Source: Lepus europaeus
Lineage: Eukaryota > Chordata > Mammalia > Lagomorpha > Leporidae
Reading direction: 5' to 3'
Length of the DNA stretch: 64,000 bases
Assembly: GCF_033115175.1 (NCBI RefSeq)
Contig: NC_084834.1
Location: 37,182,077-37,246,076 of the forward strand
Shown: positions 11,542-24,930 of the stretch, piece after piece
Numbering within the stretch: the stretch's first letter is position 1
Layout of the letters: every line of letters begins with the position of its first letter
Position numbers and translations under genes: made by a program
The notes under the pieces: model-generated
What the model saw: the letters and a program-made list of their open reading frames with translations, nothing else
Databases searched by the model: none
What the model was told of the DNA's origin: nothing

Positions 11542-12693
11542 AAATAGGTTCTTAACAGAAAGTGTGCCTTACATTTTACCCCTGAACATGCCTTGGGTAA
11601 GGGGGAGACAAGGCTCCCCTGTGTAGGAGCCACTATTTACATTTCTAAGTCTTGTTAGAAATCTGACCTTTTTGGACAAAACAGGAAATGTTATTCATGC
11701 TGAAAATGGGAAGTTTACTATATCTGCAATTTTCCTCACAAAATCTCTCCTGCTTGTCTAAGCCTCCCCCAGGAACAGCTAAGATATTAAAAATGTACTA
11801 GTCTGTGCACCGTAATTACAGGGAGATGTTGCAAATGTTCAAATCCTCAAAATTTACTATGGGAAATATTTTCCTTATAAAATAGAGCATAGTAAATAAA
11901 ACTAATGTATTGTTATCAGGTACACATTGAGAGTTATTGCAAATTAATTTTGAGAAGAGAATAATAAAGGAGGTTAAAGCCAATATAGATTGATGATTGA
12001 ACTCAGTTGCTAACCAGACAGTCATTCTCTCTCACACCCAGCCTCCACACAAAGACAAATCACAGCCTTTCACTGTCTTCCAGAACACTGAAGGTGCACA
12101 GGATCAGCTGCGATTATTTATAAGAGTGTTAGTTCTAGGAGAGCAGGGGCTGTATCTCTCTTCCTGTACCTAGCGCCAAGGCCTTGCAATCTAATGAATG
12201 AATAGATGAATCAGTGTTTAGCTTGTTCCTGAGATAAAAGTGCTTGGCCCTTCCAACTGTTCTCTAACTGCTCTTTTTCACAAGTGTTTCTCTCGCTTTA
12301 CTTCTAGCAAGCAAGTGGACAGGCAAGCCAGCAGGCATCTTTGTGCACTAAACTCCTAGTAAGCAATAGCATCATACGCAGAAAATTCACCACTACCTTC
12401 AAAACAAGTCTTTCCCAACACAAGCTTAACTAGGAGAAATTCTAACAGCTGTGGGCAGGTATCAGACTCACTGGGAGATGCCATGTTGAAGTTGCATTGC
12501 AGTTCACCATGCAATTAATAAGTACCTGCTGTCTTCCAGATGCTTAGGGGACAACTGAGCTCCACGAGAAAGAGAAGAGATTGGAAACGGGTGATATAAA
12601 TAGTAAAGAGGTACTTAGCCTCTGTAACAAAAAGAGGCTTCCTAGAGGTGCTGAAATATCAGAGCAAAGAAAATGAGGAAATGAAAATGATCA
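11542..12693. other. Unique intergenic sequence with one L2 relic
   Basis: Only the L2 3' end at 12,120-12,210 is identified. Confidence 0.6.
12120..12210 (+). mobile_element. L2 3' end fragment
   Basis: 'ctaggagagcaggggctgta' ... 'cctgtacctagcgcc' ... 'aatgaatgaatag' follows the L2 3' terminus. Confidence 0.6.
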
Positions 12694-12970
12694 TTAGCAC
12701 GAGCATTGTGGCGCCGTGGGTGGAGCGGCTGCCGGTGATACTGGCATCCCGTATGAGTGGCTGCTTGAATTCCATCTGCTGCACTTCTGATCCGCTCCCT
12801 GCTAATGCACCTGGGAAAGCAGCAGCAGATGTCCCTCAAGTACCTGAGCCCCTGCCACCCAGGTGGGAGACCCAGATGGAGTTTCAGGTGCCTGACTTTG
12901 GCGTTGAAGCCATCTGGGGAGTGAATCAGCAGATGGAAGACTCTGTGTGTGTGTGTCTGTGTGTGTGTAC
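12694..12970 (+). mobile_element. C-repeat SINE ending in a GT repeat
   Basis: 'tagcacgagcattgtggcgc', 'cacccaggtgggagacccag', 'gtgaatcagcagatggaaga'; the CT tail is replaced by a (TG)n run at 12,944-12,968. Confidence 0.88.
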
Positions 12971-13204
12971 ACTGAAGTGGTTCTGTATCGCCAGAGCACT
13001 GAGTGTAAGGGGTAAGGAGGGGATGAGACCTAGAGGAAGCTCTGAGCCAGACTGCAGAGGTCCTATGGGCCCTGCAAAGACTGTAGTGAGCCACTAAAGG
13101 ATTAGCGGTGGGGCTATTTCCATCTACAGGAATCGCCCTGTGGCCCCAGACTTCTCCTCTGACTGCTCCCTTTCTTCATCCTTCGCTCCTGTGTATTTCT
13201 TTTT

Positions 13205-13830
13205 CTAAAAAAATTATTTTATTTTATTGCTTATTGGAAAGGCAGAGAAACAGAGACAGAGACAGTGACAAAAAAAGAGCTCTTATCTCCACTGATTCAT
13301 TCCCCACAAATACCCACAACTGCTGTGGCTGGACCAGGCTGAAGCCAGGGGCATAAAACTCAATCCATGTCTCCCATACGAGTGACAGGGAACATGGTGC
13401 TCATTGGCTGGAAGCCGGAATCAGAAGCCGGCAGAGGGGCTGGTGCTGTGACATAGCAGGTAAAGCCACTGCCTGCAGTGCTGGCATCCCATATGGGTGC
13501 CAGTTCGAGTCCCAGCTGCTCCACTTCTGATCTAGCTCTGTGCTATGGCTTGGGAAAGCAGTAGAAGATGACTCAAGCCCTTGGACCCCTACACCTGCAT
13601 GGGAGACCCTGAAGAAGCTCCTGGCTCCTGGCTTCAGGTTGCGCAGCTCCAGCCATTGCGGCCATTTGGGAAGTGAACCAGTGGGTGGAAGACTTTCTCT
13701 CTCTGGCTCTGCCTTTCAAATAAATAAGTCTTAAAAAAAAACAAAAAACAAAAAACAAAACCCAGCTGAGCCAGACTGGAACCCATGCTGACATTCCAAG
13801 AGGTATCTTAACTACTGCACCAAACACCCA
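13205..13830 (-). mobile_element. Old C-repeat SINE split by a younger copy
   Basis: Left part 'ttggaaaggcagagaaacag' to 'ggaatcagaagccggcag'; right part resumes at 'ccagctgagccagactggaa' and ends 'ctgcaccaaacaccc'. The insert is 13,436-13,760. Confidence 0.85.
13436..13760 (+). mobile_element. Classical C-repeat SINE nested in an older one
   Basis: 'ggggctggtgctgtgacata', B box 'agttcgagtccc', tail 'caaataaataagtcttaaa'. It lies inside the antisense copy 13,205-13,830. Confidence 0.93.
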
Positions 13831-14444
13831 CTCCACCTCTGTCTATTTCTTTTCTTTTGTGTTCTGGACATCATCTACTATGCTTTGGGAAGCGTTGTGA
13901 GCAAAACATTACCAGCTTACAAAATTGAGTCTTTTCCCCCAGAGACTACGCAAAGTGTTACATGGGACAATATCATTTTCACTGCTTATGGTACAGGCTA
14001 CAATGCATTGATAAAACCAAGGACATTCAGATGAAAATGTCAAAGACCTCAAATACTATATTCAAAATGTATGCCCAACAGTTGGTTAATCCTGCTAAGA
14101 TCCAAAGTGGAGAAAAGAGGGAAGTTTGTTTACATTTGGAGACATTTAACTCTCGGAGGACACTGCTTTATTTCACCGATTACTCACTTTTAGATAGTCT
14201 GGTGTGTCCTAAATGGTCACTGTGATGACATGTCCTCAGGTGATTATTTTTAGACCTAGGATGGGAGAGGAGAGGAAGAGTGGTGATGACAGAATTTGAA
14301 GGCCATAAACTCTATCAAGTCCAGAGTAAACTTCTTCCTCCCAACAATCTCATCTTCTAGTTCTTACTTCTTCGTCCACTTCCGCCGGTGTTAAAAGGGG
14401 CACAAATTGAGGGCTGTTGGGTGGGTGAAAGGACAGGCTGATTT
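13831..14444. other. Unique intergenic sequence
   Basis: Nothing recognised before the LTR fragment; chance ORFs without protein character. Confidence 0.55.
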
Positions 14445-14645
14445 GAAAATATGCTGGTGCTCTGAAATTCATTTACCAAACTGGTATATTGAAACCCTAC
14501 CCCGCAACATGATGCAATTTGGAGATAGGACCTTTAAGGAGGTGATTGAAGCTAAATAAGGTCAGAAGAGTGAAGCCCTAATCCAATAAGGCTGGGTGGG
14601 GTCCTTAGAGATCTCTGCCCCCCATCTTACCCTCCCACCTTCTCT
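14445..14645 (+). mobile_element. Partial MaLR-type LTR (MLT1/MST-like)
   Basis: The text 'ttgaaaccctacccc', 'aggacctttaaggaggtgatt' style spacing and 'gaagccctaatcc' follows the 5' half of MaLR LTRs in sense orientation. It is truncated where the CKAP5 homology begins. Endogenous LTR relic without coding capacity. Confidence 0.6.
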
Positions 14646-14649
14646 TTTT

Positions 14650-16080
<1,431 letters not shown>

Positions 16081-16958
16081 AATTTGTACATATTTTACAT
16101 TTGTTCTATAGAGACTGCCAAAGCAGCAATTCACCCAACTTTCAGAAATACCAGGAGGAACCAGCTGGCCACGTGACTATACCTGTGTATGATGTCATTA
16201 TCAAAGGTCTTTCCTTAGCAACCTCATACACCTAATGTCATGTGAGCTCTTCCTGAATGCCATTCTCACTTGACTCCGTGAATAATCCTAGAAGGCTGAG
16301 TCACAGAGAGATCACCTGATGGGCTGGGTGAGCAGCCTCCCCTCTGTCGTTGTGTGCCACTGCCATCCTTTCCTCCGAATGCCACTGGAGTTGTCAGAAC
16401 TCAACTTTCCATATAAGTTTTAAATTTCTATCTAAGAATAAAAAGGAAAGGAGATATAAGTAAGGGACTGTATTTCACTACCCTACGCTAGAGAATGTGC
16501 CTAAGTTTCTTCTGTGAGTCTTGGAGAGAGGAGATTATGTTTTTGAGGAAGTGTTCAGATCTTCTTTGACTGTGTAGAGCTGGAGGACATCAGGTTGCTT
16601 AAGTGAGTCAAAGGTTTTTTTTTTCTTTTTCTTTTCCTTGCTCCTCGGTGGAGGAGGAATGTAATAGGTACGTCTGCACTTGTAAACTCTACCAAAAGAC
16701 ACTCTGTGGGCATTTCCCCAACTCCAGCTGGATATTATTCCTAACAAAATGGATAAGTGATAAGGAAACCTTGATCAGTATCTTGCTTGTGTCAAACGAT
16801 GTTTTAAACTATGAGAGATTTGATTTGGGCACACAAAACATAGAAGTATCAGAGGGTTCATAGTTTTCTATATCAAACATTCTAGTCCATTCAATAATCC
16901 ACAGGAACGTCCTGGGCTGTTGATACTGTAGTCGAACATTTCTCCCCTTGCTAAAATT
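16081..16958. other. Unique intergenic sequence
   Basis: CKAP5 homology has faded out; nothing else is recognised. Confidence 0.55.
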
Positions 16959-17298
16959 ATTTTTTTAAGTCTTTACTTTTGCTTTATTTATTTGAAATAT
17001 ATATATATATATATATATATATTCCTATATATTCCTTCTACTGGTTCACTCCCCAAATGGCTACAACAGCCTGGGGTTGGGCAAGATAAAAGCCAGGAGT
17101 CAGAAGCTTCCTCCAGGTCTCCTGTGAGGGTGCAGGGATCCAAGGACTTGGGTCATCCTCTACTGCTTTCCCACATGCATTAGCAGAGAACTGGATCAGA
17201 AGTGGAGGAGCTGGGACTGGAACTGGTGCCCATATGCGATGTGGGCATTCAAGCTGTGGTTTGAATATACCCACACTGAGTGTACCACAGTGCTGGCC
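16959..17298 (-). mobile_element. C-repeat SINE with a TA repeat in its tail region
   Basis: 'ttgctttatttatttgaaat', (AT)n at 16,997-17,022 in place of the GA tract, then 'ggttcactccccaaatggct' to 'ccacagtgctggcc'. Confidence 0.9.
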
Positions 17299-17464
17299 AG
17301 ATAAAAGTATTTTTTATTTACTGTTTAATTAATATTTAAAATAAAATATTTTGGTGAATTTTTCCACTTTTTGGGTCTTGCTTTCAATGTCATCTTAAGG
17401 AAGCATTTATCATAGTTGAGGTTTATCTTATTTGAGATTGATATTTGAATGTTGTCTGCTGTAA

Positions 17465-17562
17465 ATTTCATGAGAGTACAGGTTATGTTTGCTTTTCCTT
17501 AACAATGCATCCCCAGCATCCAGCACAGTGTGCAGCATCTACTAGTTGTTCACTAACAATTA
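17465..17562 (+). mobile_element. L2 3' end fragment
   Basis: 'catgagagtacaggttatg' then 'catccccagcatccagcaca' then 'actagttgttcact' follows the L2 3' terminus. Confidence 0.6.
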
Positions 17563-17797
17563 GTGGATTACTATTTTGGCTATAACTGGAGTCCAACAGG
17601 TGAATACAGAATCACAAGGATAATTCGGTACCCAGTAGAACACTAGAGATGAATTGGGATCATTTCATTAAACCAGAGTCTATCTTTAGGGGATAAATCA
17701 ATCCCAGTACCTAGACCCCATACGTCTATTTAAGTAAGCCCACGGCTTATTTAAAAACACACCACCCAGATGAGACACCCTTCTCTGACCTACACTA

Positions 17798-17976
17798 GTG
17801 GTTCCTACAATCATAGTTCTTGAATCAACAGCATCAATATCACTTGGGGCTACAATAAGTACATAAGTAGGCTTCCACCAGACCTATTGGGTCAGAGATT
17901 CTGGTGGTAGGGTCCATCTTCCTCTTTGAACAAGCTCTCTGGGTGTTTTTGGTGGGTGCTAAAGCTTGAGAGGCAC
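17798..17976 (+). mobile_element. MER5A-like hAT DNA transposon fragment
   Basis: Starts agtggttcctacaatcatag, contains 'cagcatcaatatcacttggg' and 'attgggtcagagattctgg', and ends 'gcttgagaggcactg', following the MER5A consensus order. Non-autonomous and old. Confidence 0.75.
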
Positions 17977-18347
17977 TGACATATGCAATTCTCGTCACTG
18001 TTAAGTAATAGAAAGGAAACCAGTGAAAATGTGGGACCCAAGTTTCTTGATGGAACTTTGAAAAGAGAAATGAAGGAAGCAAATGAATGTTAGAGTCCAC
18101 ACAAATTTCTTAGCTGTGTCCAACAGTTTTCAGCCCATATGGCCTTGGGGAGAACACCCCTATCACATGTCCATGCTTACCAGAATTTTGCTGTTTTTGC
18201 AGAATCTCATTCAGAGCTTTGCTTGTCTGTATGTGAAGCACTTGAAACATACAAAGATGGCCTGGGAAAAAGCCCATTATTTAAAGACATTTATTAATCA
18301 ATCACATTGATACAACTATACTATAGGATGATAGTACATAGTATTTA

Positions 18348-18505
18348 TAGAAGAAAGGTAGCATAGTGATTAAAATAACAGGCTAGATTCAGGCTGTCTG
18401 GTTTTAAATTTGCAGTCAACCCATTCCAAGTTGTGTGTGATCAAGTTATTTTACCTTTTTGTGACTTGATTTCCTTTCATCTAACAAGAAATTCAGTAGA
18501 TGTAA
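18348..18505 (+). mobile_element. MIR element
   Basis: 'gtagcatagtgattaaaat', 'caggctgtctggttttaaat', 'ttgtgtgtgatcaagttatt' and 'tgatttcctttcatctaac' follow the MIR body, ahead of a CA repeat. Confidence 0.8.
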
Positions 18506-18554
18506 AAGGTTTCTCTCTCTCCCCCGCCTTTCCTTTTCTCTCTCTGTCTCACTT

Positions 18555-18579
18555 CACACACACACACACACACACACAG
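18555..18579. repeat. (CA)n microsatellite
   Basis: Twelve CA units directly after a CT-rich stretch and before a GA-rich one. Confidence 0.95.
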
Positions 18580-18948
18580 AGGGGAGAGAAAGAGAGAGCT
18601 TATTATGGTATAGCTGGCAAATTGCTCCAGATTCTGGTAAAGTCTATCCATGAAGAAACTTTTAAAAAGCAGAAAAATGCAAAAGATGTAGAAGATCGGT
18701 TTATTTTGGTGAAAAATAATGTTTGAAATGCACATTTAGATTTCTCATGATATGAACTTTCCCTGAGCTTTTGGAAAACCCTTCATATGATTTAGCGTAA
18801 GCTTCAAAGACTCCCATTGCAACCCTAAAAAGAACCGTAAAGAGTTGACTTCATAAAATGTAATCTCTAATACAGCACTCTTTCGTTTAACAATCTTATC
18901 TAGAATTCTGTGATCTTATACTGGTACATCTAGAAAATATTTCATCAA

Positions 18949-19256
18949 GGCTGGCGTTATGGTATATTCCATAAAGCCGCCGCCTGTGGTGACAGAATCC
19001 CATGTGGGCACCAGTTTGCAGTTTGCATCCTGGCTGCTCCACTTCCTTTCCAGCTCCCTGCTAATGTGCTGGGAAAGCAGTAGGCTGGTCCAAGTCCTTG
19101 GGATCCTGCATCCACATGGGCGACCCAGATGAGGCTCCCGGCTCCTGGCTTCGAGTTGGCCCAGATCCATTGTGGCTATTTAGGGAGTGAACCAGAAGAT
19201 GGAAAATCTCTCTCTGTAACTTTGTTTTTGAAATAAATAAATAAATAAATCTTTAA
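18949..19256 (+). mobile_element. Classical C-repeat SINE
   Basis: 'ggctggcgttatggtatatt' to 'aaataaataaataaataaat'; a short internal 'gcagtttgcagtttgcatcc' duplication near 19,015. Confidence 0.92.
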
Positions 19257-19274
19257 AAATATTTGATCATTTCT

Positions 19275-19530
19275 GGGGCCAGCTTTATGGCTCAAGTCCT
19301 GGCTGCTCAGCTTCTGATGCATCTCCCTGTTAATGCACCTAAGAAAGTAGTAGAAGATGGTCTAAGTACTTGGGCCCTGACACCTGTGTGGTAGACCTGG
19401 CCCAGCCCCAGCCATTGCAGACATTTTAGGAGTGAACCAGCGGATAGAAAATATCTCTACCCTTCCTCTGCCTGCTCTGTTCTTGCTCTGGATTTCAAGT
19501 AAATAGAAGCAAATATTTTTTTAAAAAAAT
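19275..19530 (+). mobile_element. C-repeat SINE with internal deletion
   Basis: 'ggggccagctttatggctca' jumps directly to 'agtcctggctgctcagcttc', losing about 50 bases that include the A-box/B-box spacer; ends 'caagtaaatagaagcaaat'. Confidence 0.88.
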
Positions 19531-19590
19531 CTTCTCATTTCTTTCAAAAGGTTTCTTAATTGAGACTTCATGTTAAAATCTGAGGGTCAG

Positions 19591-19908
19591 GGGCCGGCGC
19601 CATGGCTCAACTTGTTAATGCCTCAGCCTGCAGCACCAGCATCTCAGATGAACGCTGATTCCAGTCCCAGCTGTCCCACTTCCAAACCAGCATCCCTGCT
19701 TTTGTGCCTGGGAAAGCAGTAGGAGATGGCCCAAGTCCTTGGGCCCCTGCACCCACGTGGGAGGCCCAGAAGAAACTCCTGGCTCCTGGCTTTGGATTAG
19801 TGTAACTCCAGCCATTGTGGCCATCTGGGGAGTGAATGAACCAGCGAGGGAAGACCTCTCTCTCTGTCTCTATCTCTCTCTGTGACTCTGTCTTTCAAAT
19901 CAATAAAA
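19591..19908 (+). mobile_element. C-repeat SINE with perfect target duplication
   Basis: 'gggccggcgccatggctcaa' to 'caaatcaataaaaaa'. The 16-bp duplication aaaatctgagggtcag lies at 19,575-19,590 and 19,909-19,924 without mismatch. Confidence 0.96.
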
Positions 19909-19952
19909 AAAATCTGAGGGTCAGTTTGCAGAGAAGGATGTGGTTAGTAGCT

Positions 19953-20086
19953 CTTTATTTTTAATTTTTTAAAGATTTATTTATATATCTGAAAGGCAGA
20001 GTTAGAGGGAGAAAGAGAGAGACTGTGACAGAGAGACAGAGATCTTCCATATGGGTGTCAGGGGCCCAAGCACTTGGTCATCTCCT
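19953..20086 (-). mobile_element. Truncated C-repeat SINE
   Basis: 'aaagatttatttatatatct' and GA tract, then jumps to 'aggggcccaagcacttggtc' and stops; the head half is missing. Confidence 0.85.
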
Positions 20087-20208
20087 AAACAGCTCTTTTT
20101 TGTTTTCAATACTTGTTTGTGTTTCCTTCTTCAATGTTCTTTAGGTGAGTGAAGGTTGGCTCTGTGTAAGGGAAGAAATAGAACACTATGCTTTAGAAAG
20201 TTTCATTG

Positions 20209-20834
20209 GAGGGGTGGGTGTTGTGGCTCCGTAACACCACTACTTGCTCTCAGAGAACCAGTTCTAGTCCTGAATGCTTCACTTCTAATGAAGCCTCCTG
20301 CTATTGCACGCCGGAAGGCAGCACACGGTGGCTTATGTGCTTAGACCCCTGCCATCCATGGTGGAGATCAAGATAGAGTTCTTTTTTTTATTGTTTATTT
20401 ATTTATTTGGCAGGTAGAGTTATAGACAGTGAGAGAGAGAGACAGAGAAAAAGGTCTTCCCTCCATTGGTTCACCCCTCCAAAAAGCCGCCATGGCCAGC
20501 ACTGCACCGATCTGAAACCAGAAGCCAGGTGCTTCTTCCTGGTCTCCCATGCAGGTGCAAGGGCCCAAGGACTTGGGCCATCCTCCACTGCCTTCTCGGG
20601 CCACAGCAGAGAGCTGGACTGGAAGAGGAGCAACCGGGACAGAATCCGGCACCCATATGGGATCCTGGCACTGCAAGTGGAGGAGTAACCAGGTGAGCCA
20701 CAAGATAGACTTCTGTGGTTTTAGCTTTATAACAGTCCAACCATGGCTTTTGTGGGCATTTGGGGGAGTGAATCAGCAGATGGAAGATATTTCTTTCTCT
20801 GCCTTTCAAGTAGATGAAAATAAATATATAAAAG
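20209..20834 (+). mobile_element. Old C-repeat SINE split by a younger copy
   Basis: Left part 'ggggtgggtgttgtggctcc' to 'agatcaagatagagttct'; right part 'tttgtgggcatttggggga' to 'aataaatatataaaag'. The insert is 20,383-20,700. Confidence 0.88.
20383..20700 (-). mobile_element. C-repeat SINE nested in an older one
   Basis: 'tttatttatttatttggcag' to 'accaggtgagcca'. Target duplication caagatagagttct at 20,369-20,382 with one mismatch at 20,701-20,714. Confidence 0.94.
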
Positions 20835-21222
20835 TTACATGAGAAGTGTTTTTTTCTTTTTTTTTTTTTTAAGTTTCATTCAGGGACAGAATGTCTAAAC
20901 TCCGAATCTGATTGAGTCATTCTCAATAAAAGCTGACTGTAATTTTAACTGGAATAGAAATCAGGGTGATTTAACACATTGCCTTTTTATGGAAGATTAC
21001 ATTTCACAGCCTATAAGAGGATCACAGGGATAAAAAGAGCAAAATACTCACCAGTACAATTTTATGATAAAAAATGTCTATTGAAGTCAGTATTTTACAG
21101 AAATGAAAGATATCATTGAGGTCAATACATTCTGTAAAAGAAAACTCATTGCCTAAAAATACGCCTACAGCGAAGTGTTGAGAGCCTCAGGGACAAATAA
21201 AACTTCAGTCCATTTTTTTTGG

Positions 21223-21410
21223 TCTTTTCTTCCTCCCTCCTTCCCTCCTTCTTTCCCTCCCTTCCCTCCTTCTTTCCCTCCCTTCCTCTCTTCCTCTCTT
21301 CTTTCCTACCTTCCTCCCTCCCTCCCTCCCTCCCTCCCTCCCTCCCTCCCTCCCTTCCTTCCTTCCCTTCTCTTTCTTTCCTTTCTTCCTTCTTTCTTTC
21401 CTCTTTCTCA
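21223..21410. repeat. Polypyrimidine (CCTT/CCCT)n tract
   Basis: About 188 bases that are almost all C or T on the plus strand, including an uninterrupted (CCCT)n core at 21,312-21,354. The minus strand is GGGA-rich. Long homopurine-homopyrimidine mirror tracts can form triplex or G-quadruplex structures. Confidence 0.95.
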
Positions 21411-22664
21411 ATCCTGATAAACACTCCAATAGCCAATCCTTATGCTTAACTTCAGAATTTTCTCCTTTGGTACAGCAAATAAGTTTGTTTCCTCACTTAA
21501 TGTTTTATACATAAAGTTTTTCAAAGATTTAGCATTTTCAGACGTATGATTTGTGATCTTCTTTGGAAGCTCTGGGATGCTGGAAATGAAGAGAACTATA
21601 CACAGCTGATAAATTAGAAGGCTTGAGTGATAAGGTATTGCTTTGTGTTGGTATTAATGTCTGGATATTATTCTTTCTTTTACATAATTTAAACACATCA
21701 TAAAAATATTGCTCTAGTGAGGATGGTGTCAGTATAATAAAAAGGCAGCTGGGTTGTCTTATCTTAAAAAGCAATCTAAATAATCTGAAGTCTTAATTAA
21801 GAGAACTTGTGTAAAATTAGCCATCTTCTTTCATTTCATTTAAAACATGAACATATTTTGGTCAAAAATATCAATAGAAATGTTGGTTAGTATCCTCATA
21901 GGAGAAGAGAGATTATATTTTTTATTAGAGAAATAGAAGGAAAAGGTATAAGGCTAACACAATGATAGCGATGGAACCAGAGAGCCCATCATGAGCCTTG
22001 TGTGTACTCAAATTTTGAGCCCACAGAAAAGCGTGGGTAAGCAGAGGGGCTGGTCAGTGCAGAAAGATTCTGTGTAGAGAGAATGGTGGGGGATGGGGTG
22101 GGGTGGAGAGAGATTGGTCTCAGAGCTTCCCAGAAGTTTCTAGTTCTGGTTTAGTCTATTTGAGAGCTACAAATAATTTCTTTGTTAAAAAAAGATAACT
22201 TTCCTCTGAACATAATTATCAAAACAGTTCAATCAGCAGGTGAGTTGATAGGGAACAAAAGCAAAATATGTTCTATTTATACTACATCAAATCACACTCA
22301 AGAGGATATAGTCAAGAAAAAACAAATTGTCAGTAGTAGGTTTGTAGTATAGACTTCTACTGGGTAGGCCTGTCGGCCACACTGTCCCCTTATTCTAATG
22401 GTTTTCCCATGGGGACGCCCTACAAAGACCACACCCTTCACCAACACCTCACCAGGGCAGGCTGGTGACTCAAATCTGGTCAATCACTGGATGGATCCCA
22501 GCTTCCAGAGAGCAATGATAGACAATGGCCATGAGGTCACGACAGAAACCCATTTATGTTGCTCTTGAGAGCAATGGGGCACTGTGTAGACAAAGACGGA
22601 AAAGCTGCAGTTAGGATTTGGGGCCATGTGAGTATTCTGAATAAGAAGACTCAACTTCCAATTG

Positions 22665-22745
22665 TGCTGTGGATGACCCAGGTGACCCCAGTCCCATGCC
22701 TTCCCCTCTCTGGGCTTCCATCTCCTCTCGTATATAAAATGTGGA
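22665..22745 (+). mobile_element. MIR core fragment
   Basis: 'ttcccctctctgggcttcca' followed by 'tctcctctcgtatataaaat' matches the conserved MIR 'cctctctgggcctcagtttcc' segment. Confidence 0.6.
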
Positions 22746-23017
22746 ACTCAGCGGAGCGTAGTTGTACTCAGGGTCTCCTAGGGCCCTATCCTTCTGAAAT
22801 CCCTAAAGCTAAGTTTAGGAATCCAGCAGTCCTGTGAGCACCTCCTGTGGGGCACTTAGTCTCACCAGTGCTGAGCCACAGGATAGAATAAGGATCTTGG
22901 CCTCAGGGAACTTGCAACAGATAGTTCTAAAGGAGGCAGTATTCTCCCTACCCTGGCCTCTGGTCTAAAGTCTATCTTTTATTAGTCTTTCCCAAACATG
23001 AAAACTTGCCCCTTTAT

Positions 23018-23335
23018 TTTTTTTTAAGATTTTTGAAATATTTATTTGAGAGGTAGAGTTACAGACAGTGAGAGAGAGAGAGAGACAGAGAGAAAGGTCT
23101 TCCTTCCATTGGTTCACTCCCCAGATGGCCACGACAGCCAGAACTGCACTGATCCGAAGCCAGGAGCCAGGTGCTTCTTCCCCATCTCCTGTGTGGGTTC
23201 ATCTTCGACTGCTTTCCCAGGCTATAGCAGAGAGCTGGATTGGAAGAGGAGCAGCTGGGACTAGAACCAGCGCCCATATGAGATGCTGGTGCCAGAGGCG
23301 GAGGATTAACCTACTGTGCCATAGCGGCGGCTCCC
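23018..23335 (-). mobile_element. C-repeat SINE, intermediate type
   Basis: T-run, 'tatttatttgagaggtagag' to 'ccatagcggcggctcc'. Diverged target duplication aaacttgcccctttat / aagcttggccctttaat. Confidence 0.92.
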
Positions 23336-24021
23336 AAAGCTTGGCCCTTTAATGGCAAACAGTTACACTGAAAATGAATTTCTGTGGATACTTGCTTCAT
23401 CCTCCCCGCCCTGGGTGGCGGGGTGGGCAGGAAGGAGGCTGTTGTCCTTTCTTTCCCCCATTCCAAAAACATAGATGCATTGATGGAGCTCAACTGCCCA
23501 CAGTGCACCCAATATGAAAAGAAATAATGTTTTATTCATTTCATTTATTTATTTATTTTTTAATTTTTCAGAGCATCTCTCAGAATTCAGAGGGGTATCT
23601 GAATAAGCCAGTGCAAGGTAGTATTGTTACGGGTCTGAGCTATATTTTGAGAAATGTTTTCTCTCCAGTTTCACTATATATAAAGATGAGGCCAAATGTG
23701 TTCAGCCACCTAAAAAGGAACAAAGCTTGGTTCTATTACTCGCACAGTTGACATTGTGGTGACTGGTTCATCTAGTTTTTCCAGCTGGTTTAGCAACTGC
23801 ATCCACTATAAGGTAGCCTGTATCAAATATCAAAGCTCCTGCGAAGTCTTGGATCTTCAAAGCAATTTTACTCTTTGCCATCCCAACTGACCACCTTTCT
23901 CTTTATACATTATTTTAGGCAGAAGAAATTCCAAATCGCCCACTAGAGCTAGGGTCATCCCAGGTTGGATAAGGAATATAGGGACCTTAAAAAAATTAGT
24001 CCTTGTTAAAATGTCACCTGC
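23336..24021. other. Unique intergenic sequence
   Basis: Nothing recognised. Confidence 0.6.
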
Positions 24022-24379
24022 AGGAGCAGGCATTTAGTTTAGTGATTAAGAGGTCCCAACCAGGGCAGGCATTTGGAACAGAGTTAAGGATGTATCTTGG
24101 GACACCCATGTCCCATACCTGAGGGCCTGGGTTCAAGTTCCAGCTTTGCTTCCATCTCCAGCTTGCTTCTAATGCACACGCTGGGAGGCAGCAGGTGGTA
24201 ACTCAGGTACCTGGATCTCTGTAGCCCATGTGGGAGAGCCTGAAATTAAGGCTCCTAGCTTCAACCTGGCTCAGCGCGATCTTTGGGGAGTTAATCAATA
24301 GATCAAAGATATCCCCCCATCCTGCATTCCCCATCACCTGTCTCTTTGCCTTTCAAATAAATAATTAAAAAAGTTAAAA
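24022..24379 (+). mobile_element. Old C-repeat SINE
   Basis: 'ggagcaggcatttagtttag', 'gggttcaagttccagctttg', 'gtagcccatgtgggagagcc' and 'tttcaaataaataattaaa'; a partial internal duplication of the head (24,060-24,075). Confidence 0.85.
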
Positions 24380-24642
24380 AGATGCTTGCCTCTCACATTG
24401 TAGTACTTGGATTCATTTCCAAGCTTTGGTCCTGACTCCAGCATCCCACCAATGCAGACCCTAGGAGGTCGCCTTGATGGCTCAAAGTGTTGGGTCCCTG
24501 CCACTCTGATGGGAGACTGGATTGAGCTCCTAGCTTCTGGCTCCAGCCCTGGCCCAGTCCTGGTCGTTGCAGGCATTTAGGGAGTGAACCAGCAGTTGGG
24601 AGTATTCCTCTTCTCTCTGATTAATTAATTAATTAATTAAGG
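24380..24642 (+). mobile_element. 5'-truncated old C-repeat SINE
   Basis: 'ttggtcctgactccagcatc' onward, 'gatgggagactggattgagc', 'gggagtgaaccagcagttgg', ending in (TTAA)n at 24,619-24,640. It follows the preceding copy directly. Confidence 0.8.
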
Positions 24643-24930
24643 AGTGGTACCTTCCAATAGAAGACCTGAGGGATTAATTGGCTTCTTCCAGGGAAGCATT
24701 AGTACCTGATGACTCTGCTAGCTGAACTCTCTGTTGAAACTAGAACAGTTTCATTGTGGCCCAACCACCGCCAGGACTTCTGAGTGCTTCCTACCTTTCC
24801 TGCAGAGAGAACTGGGACATGAAGGAGTGGGCACAGCAGTTTGGAAGTGGAACATAGGAGAAAACGTCAGGAAGATTCCAAGATATCCTAAGAGCAGGGC
24901 AAGTCCCAAGAAGGCAAAGAACTGATAGGG

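Larger units (their letters stand above)
17299..18948. other. Intergenic sequence with old repeats
   Basis: Holds the L2, MER5A, MIR and CA repeat listed separately, plus a MITE-end-like 'ctgagcttttggaaaaccc' at about 18,763. Otherwise unique. Confidence 0.6.
20835..23017. other. Mostly unique intergenic sequence
   Basis: The longest SINE-free stretch upstream of the gene. It holds the polypyrimidine tract and one MIR core; no exon is seen. Confidence 0.6.

Noticed and set aside
21146..21449. Glu/Lys/Gly-rich and Pro/Ser-rich ORFs
   Set aside because: They are translations of the simple pyrimidine tract.
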